Source: Multifurca ochricompacta (taxonomy: Eukaryota > Basidiomycota > Agaricomycetes > Russulales > Russulaceae). Taken from it: a stretch of 64,000 nt of DNA. This document shows, one piece after another, positions 63,766 to 64,000 of this stretch (positions within the stretch are counted from its first letter, which is position 1; each line of letters begins with the position of its first letter). Location: assembly GCA_022496185.1 (NCBI GenBank), contig WTXG01000086.1, positions 82,969 to 146,968 on the forward strand, read 5' to 3'. Both the position numbers and the translations under genes were made by a program. The notes below the pieces were generated by a model. The model was given only the letters and a program-made list of their open reading frames with translations, made no database searches and was not told the DNA's origin.

Positions 63766-64000
63766 TGTTACGTCCGGTGTGAGACGCTCTGCACGACTTG
63801 TGCAACAGCAGTGTACGTATGTTCAGATAAGAGGTCAATAAGGCCTCTTGGAGTGGTAAGATGAATGAGTCAAAGCCAACGGGGCTGCTCCTGAGTAGCA
63901 ATGTTGAGCGGAAAGTGCCAAAAGCACCGAGACGGTCGAGTCAAAGGTTTCAAGGGGAAGTCCAGAAGACAAACACCGATGTATTCAATAAGTCAAGTCT
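63766..64000 (-). repeat. D-type LTR, minus orientation, partial
   Basis: Starts TGTTACGTCCGG after target AGATA (63761-63765). It closely follows the minus-strand solo LTR at 17537 (gataagaggtcaataggcctcttggag-like, caccgatgtattcaataagt). Cut by the window end, so solo LTR versus full element cannot be decided. Confidence 0.85.

Overview
This window is fungal nuclear DNA, most likely from an Agaricomycete (Basidiomycota). The evidence is a NACHT-ankyrin gene of the type that is multicopy in mushroom genomes, with roughly 50-65 nt introns, and chromodomain-bearing Ty3/Gypsy (Metaviridae) elements with Copia (Pseudoviridae) elements beside them. I see no bacterial genes, tRNA, rRNA or CRISPR. 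Apart from one decayed host gene, almost every base can be assigned to a transposable element, and most insertion boundaries were fixed from 5-bp target-site duplications (TSDs) read directly.

Left flank (1-6637): a decayed STAND/NLR gene (337-6368) with Goodbye-like, NACHT and ankyrin segments. Its last ankyrin repeat is split by a 1.3-kb hAT-like non-autonomous transposon (4912-6209). Next comes the left half of a small inverted-repeat element whose right half lies 47.5 kb away.

Central nest (6638-54152): one Ty3/Gypsy element, B1, with matching TSD GCTAT at 6633-6637 and 54153-54157, has been filled by later insertions. Element A (6759-15298) sits in the B1 5' LTR and itself holds two solo LTRs. 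A D-family solo LTR (17537-18118) sits in the B1 5' region. B2, of the same family as B1, sits in the B1 RNase H region. Inside B2 are D2 (27146-42049), which contains D1 (27744-35199), and the minus-strand element C (42648-49874). The deepest chain is B1 > B2 > D2 > D1. The 3' end of B1 is missing, as expected if LTR-LTR recombination removed it.

Right flank (54158-64000): the other half of the inverted-repeat element, an LTR fragment, B3, and Copia1 (inserted in B3). Copia1 is interrupted by a D-type solo LTR and by Copia2. Copia2 is interrupted by a D-type LTR that runs off the window.

How the genes work together: each Ty3/Gypsy family encodes Gag, then Pol (protease, reverse transcriptase, RNase H, zinc-finger and DDE integrase, chromodomain) in the -1 frame after a conserved GATTTTT at the gag-pol junction. 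All four full families look self-primed in the Tf1 manner: 10-12 nt beginning 2 nt inside the element are the exact complement of a stretch at the predicted mRNA start. Families A/C and D carry an extra third ORF between the chromodomain and the 3' LTR. The ORF3s of A/C and D appear related to each other, and the D version adds CCHC zinc knuckles. Family B instead has about 3.3 kb of extra, AUG-poor coding sequence before gag. Differences between paired LTRs (A 11, D2 5, D1 3, C 0) are all CpG transitions, pointing to heavy cytosine methylation.
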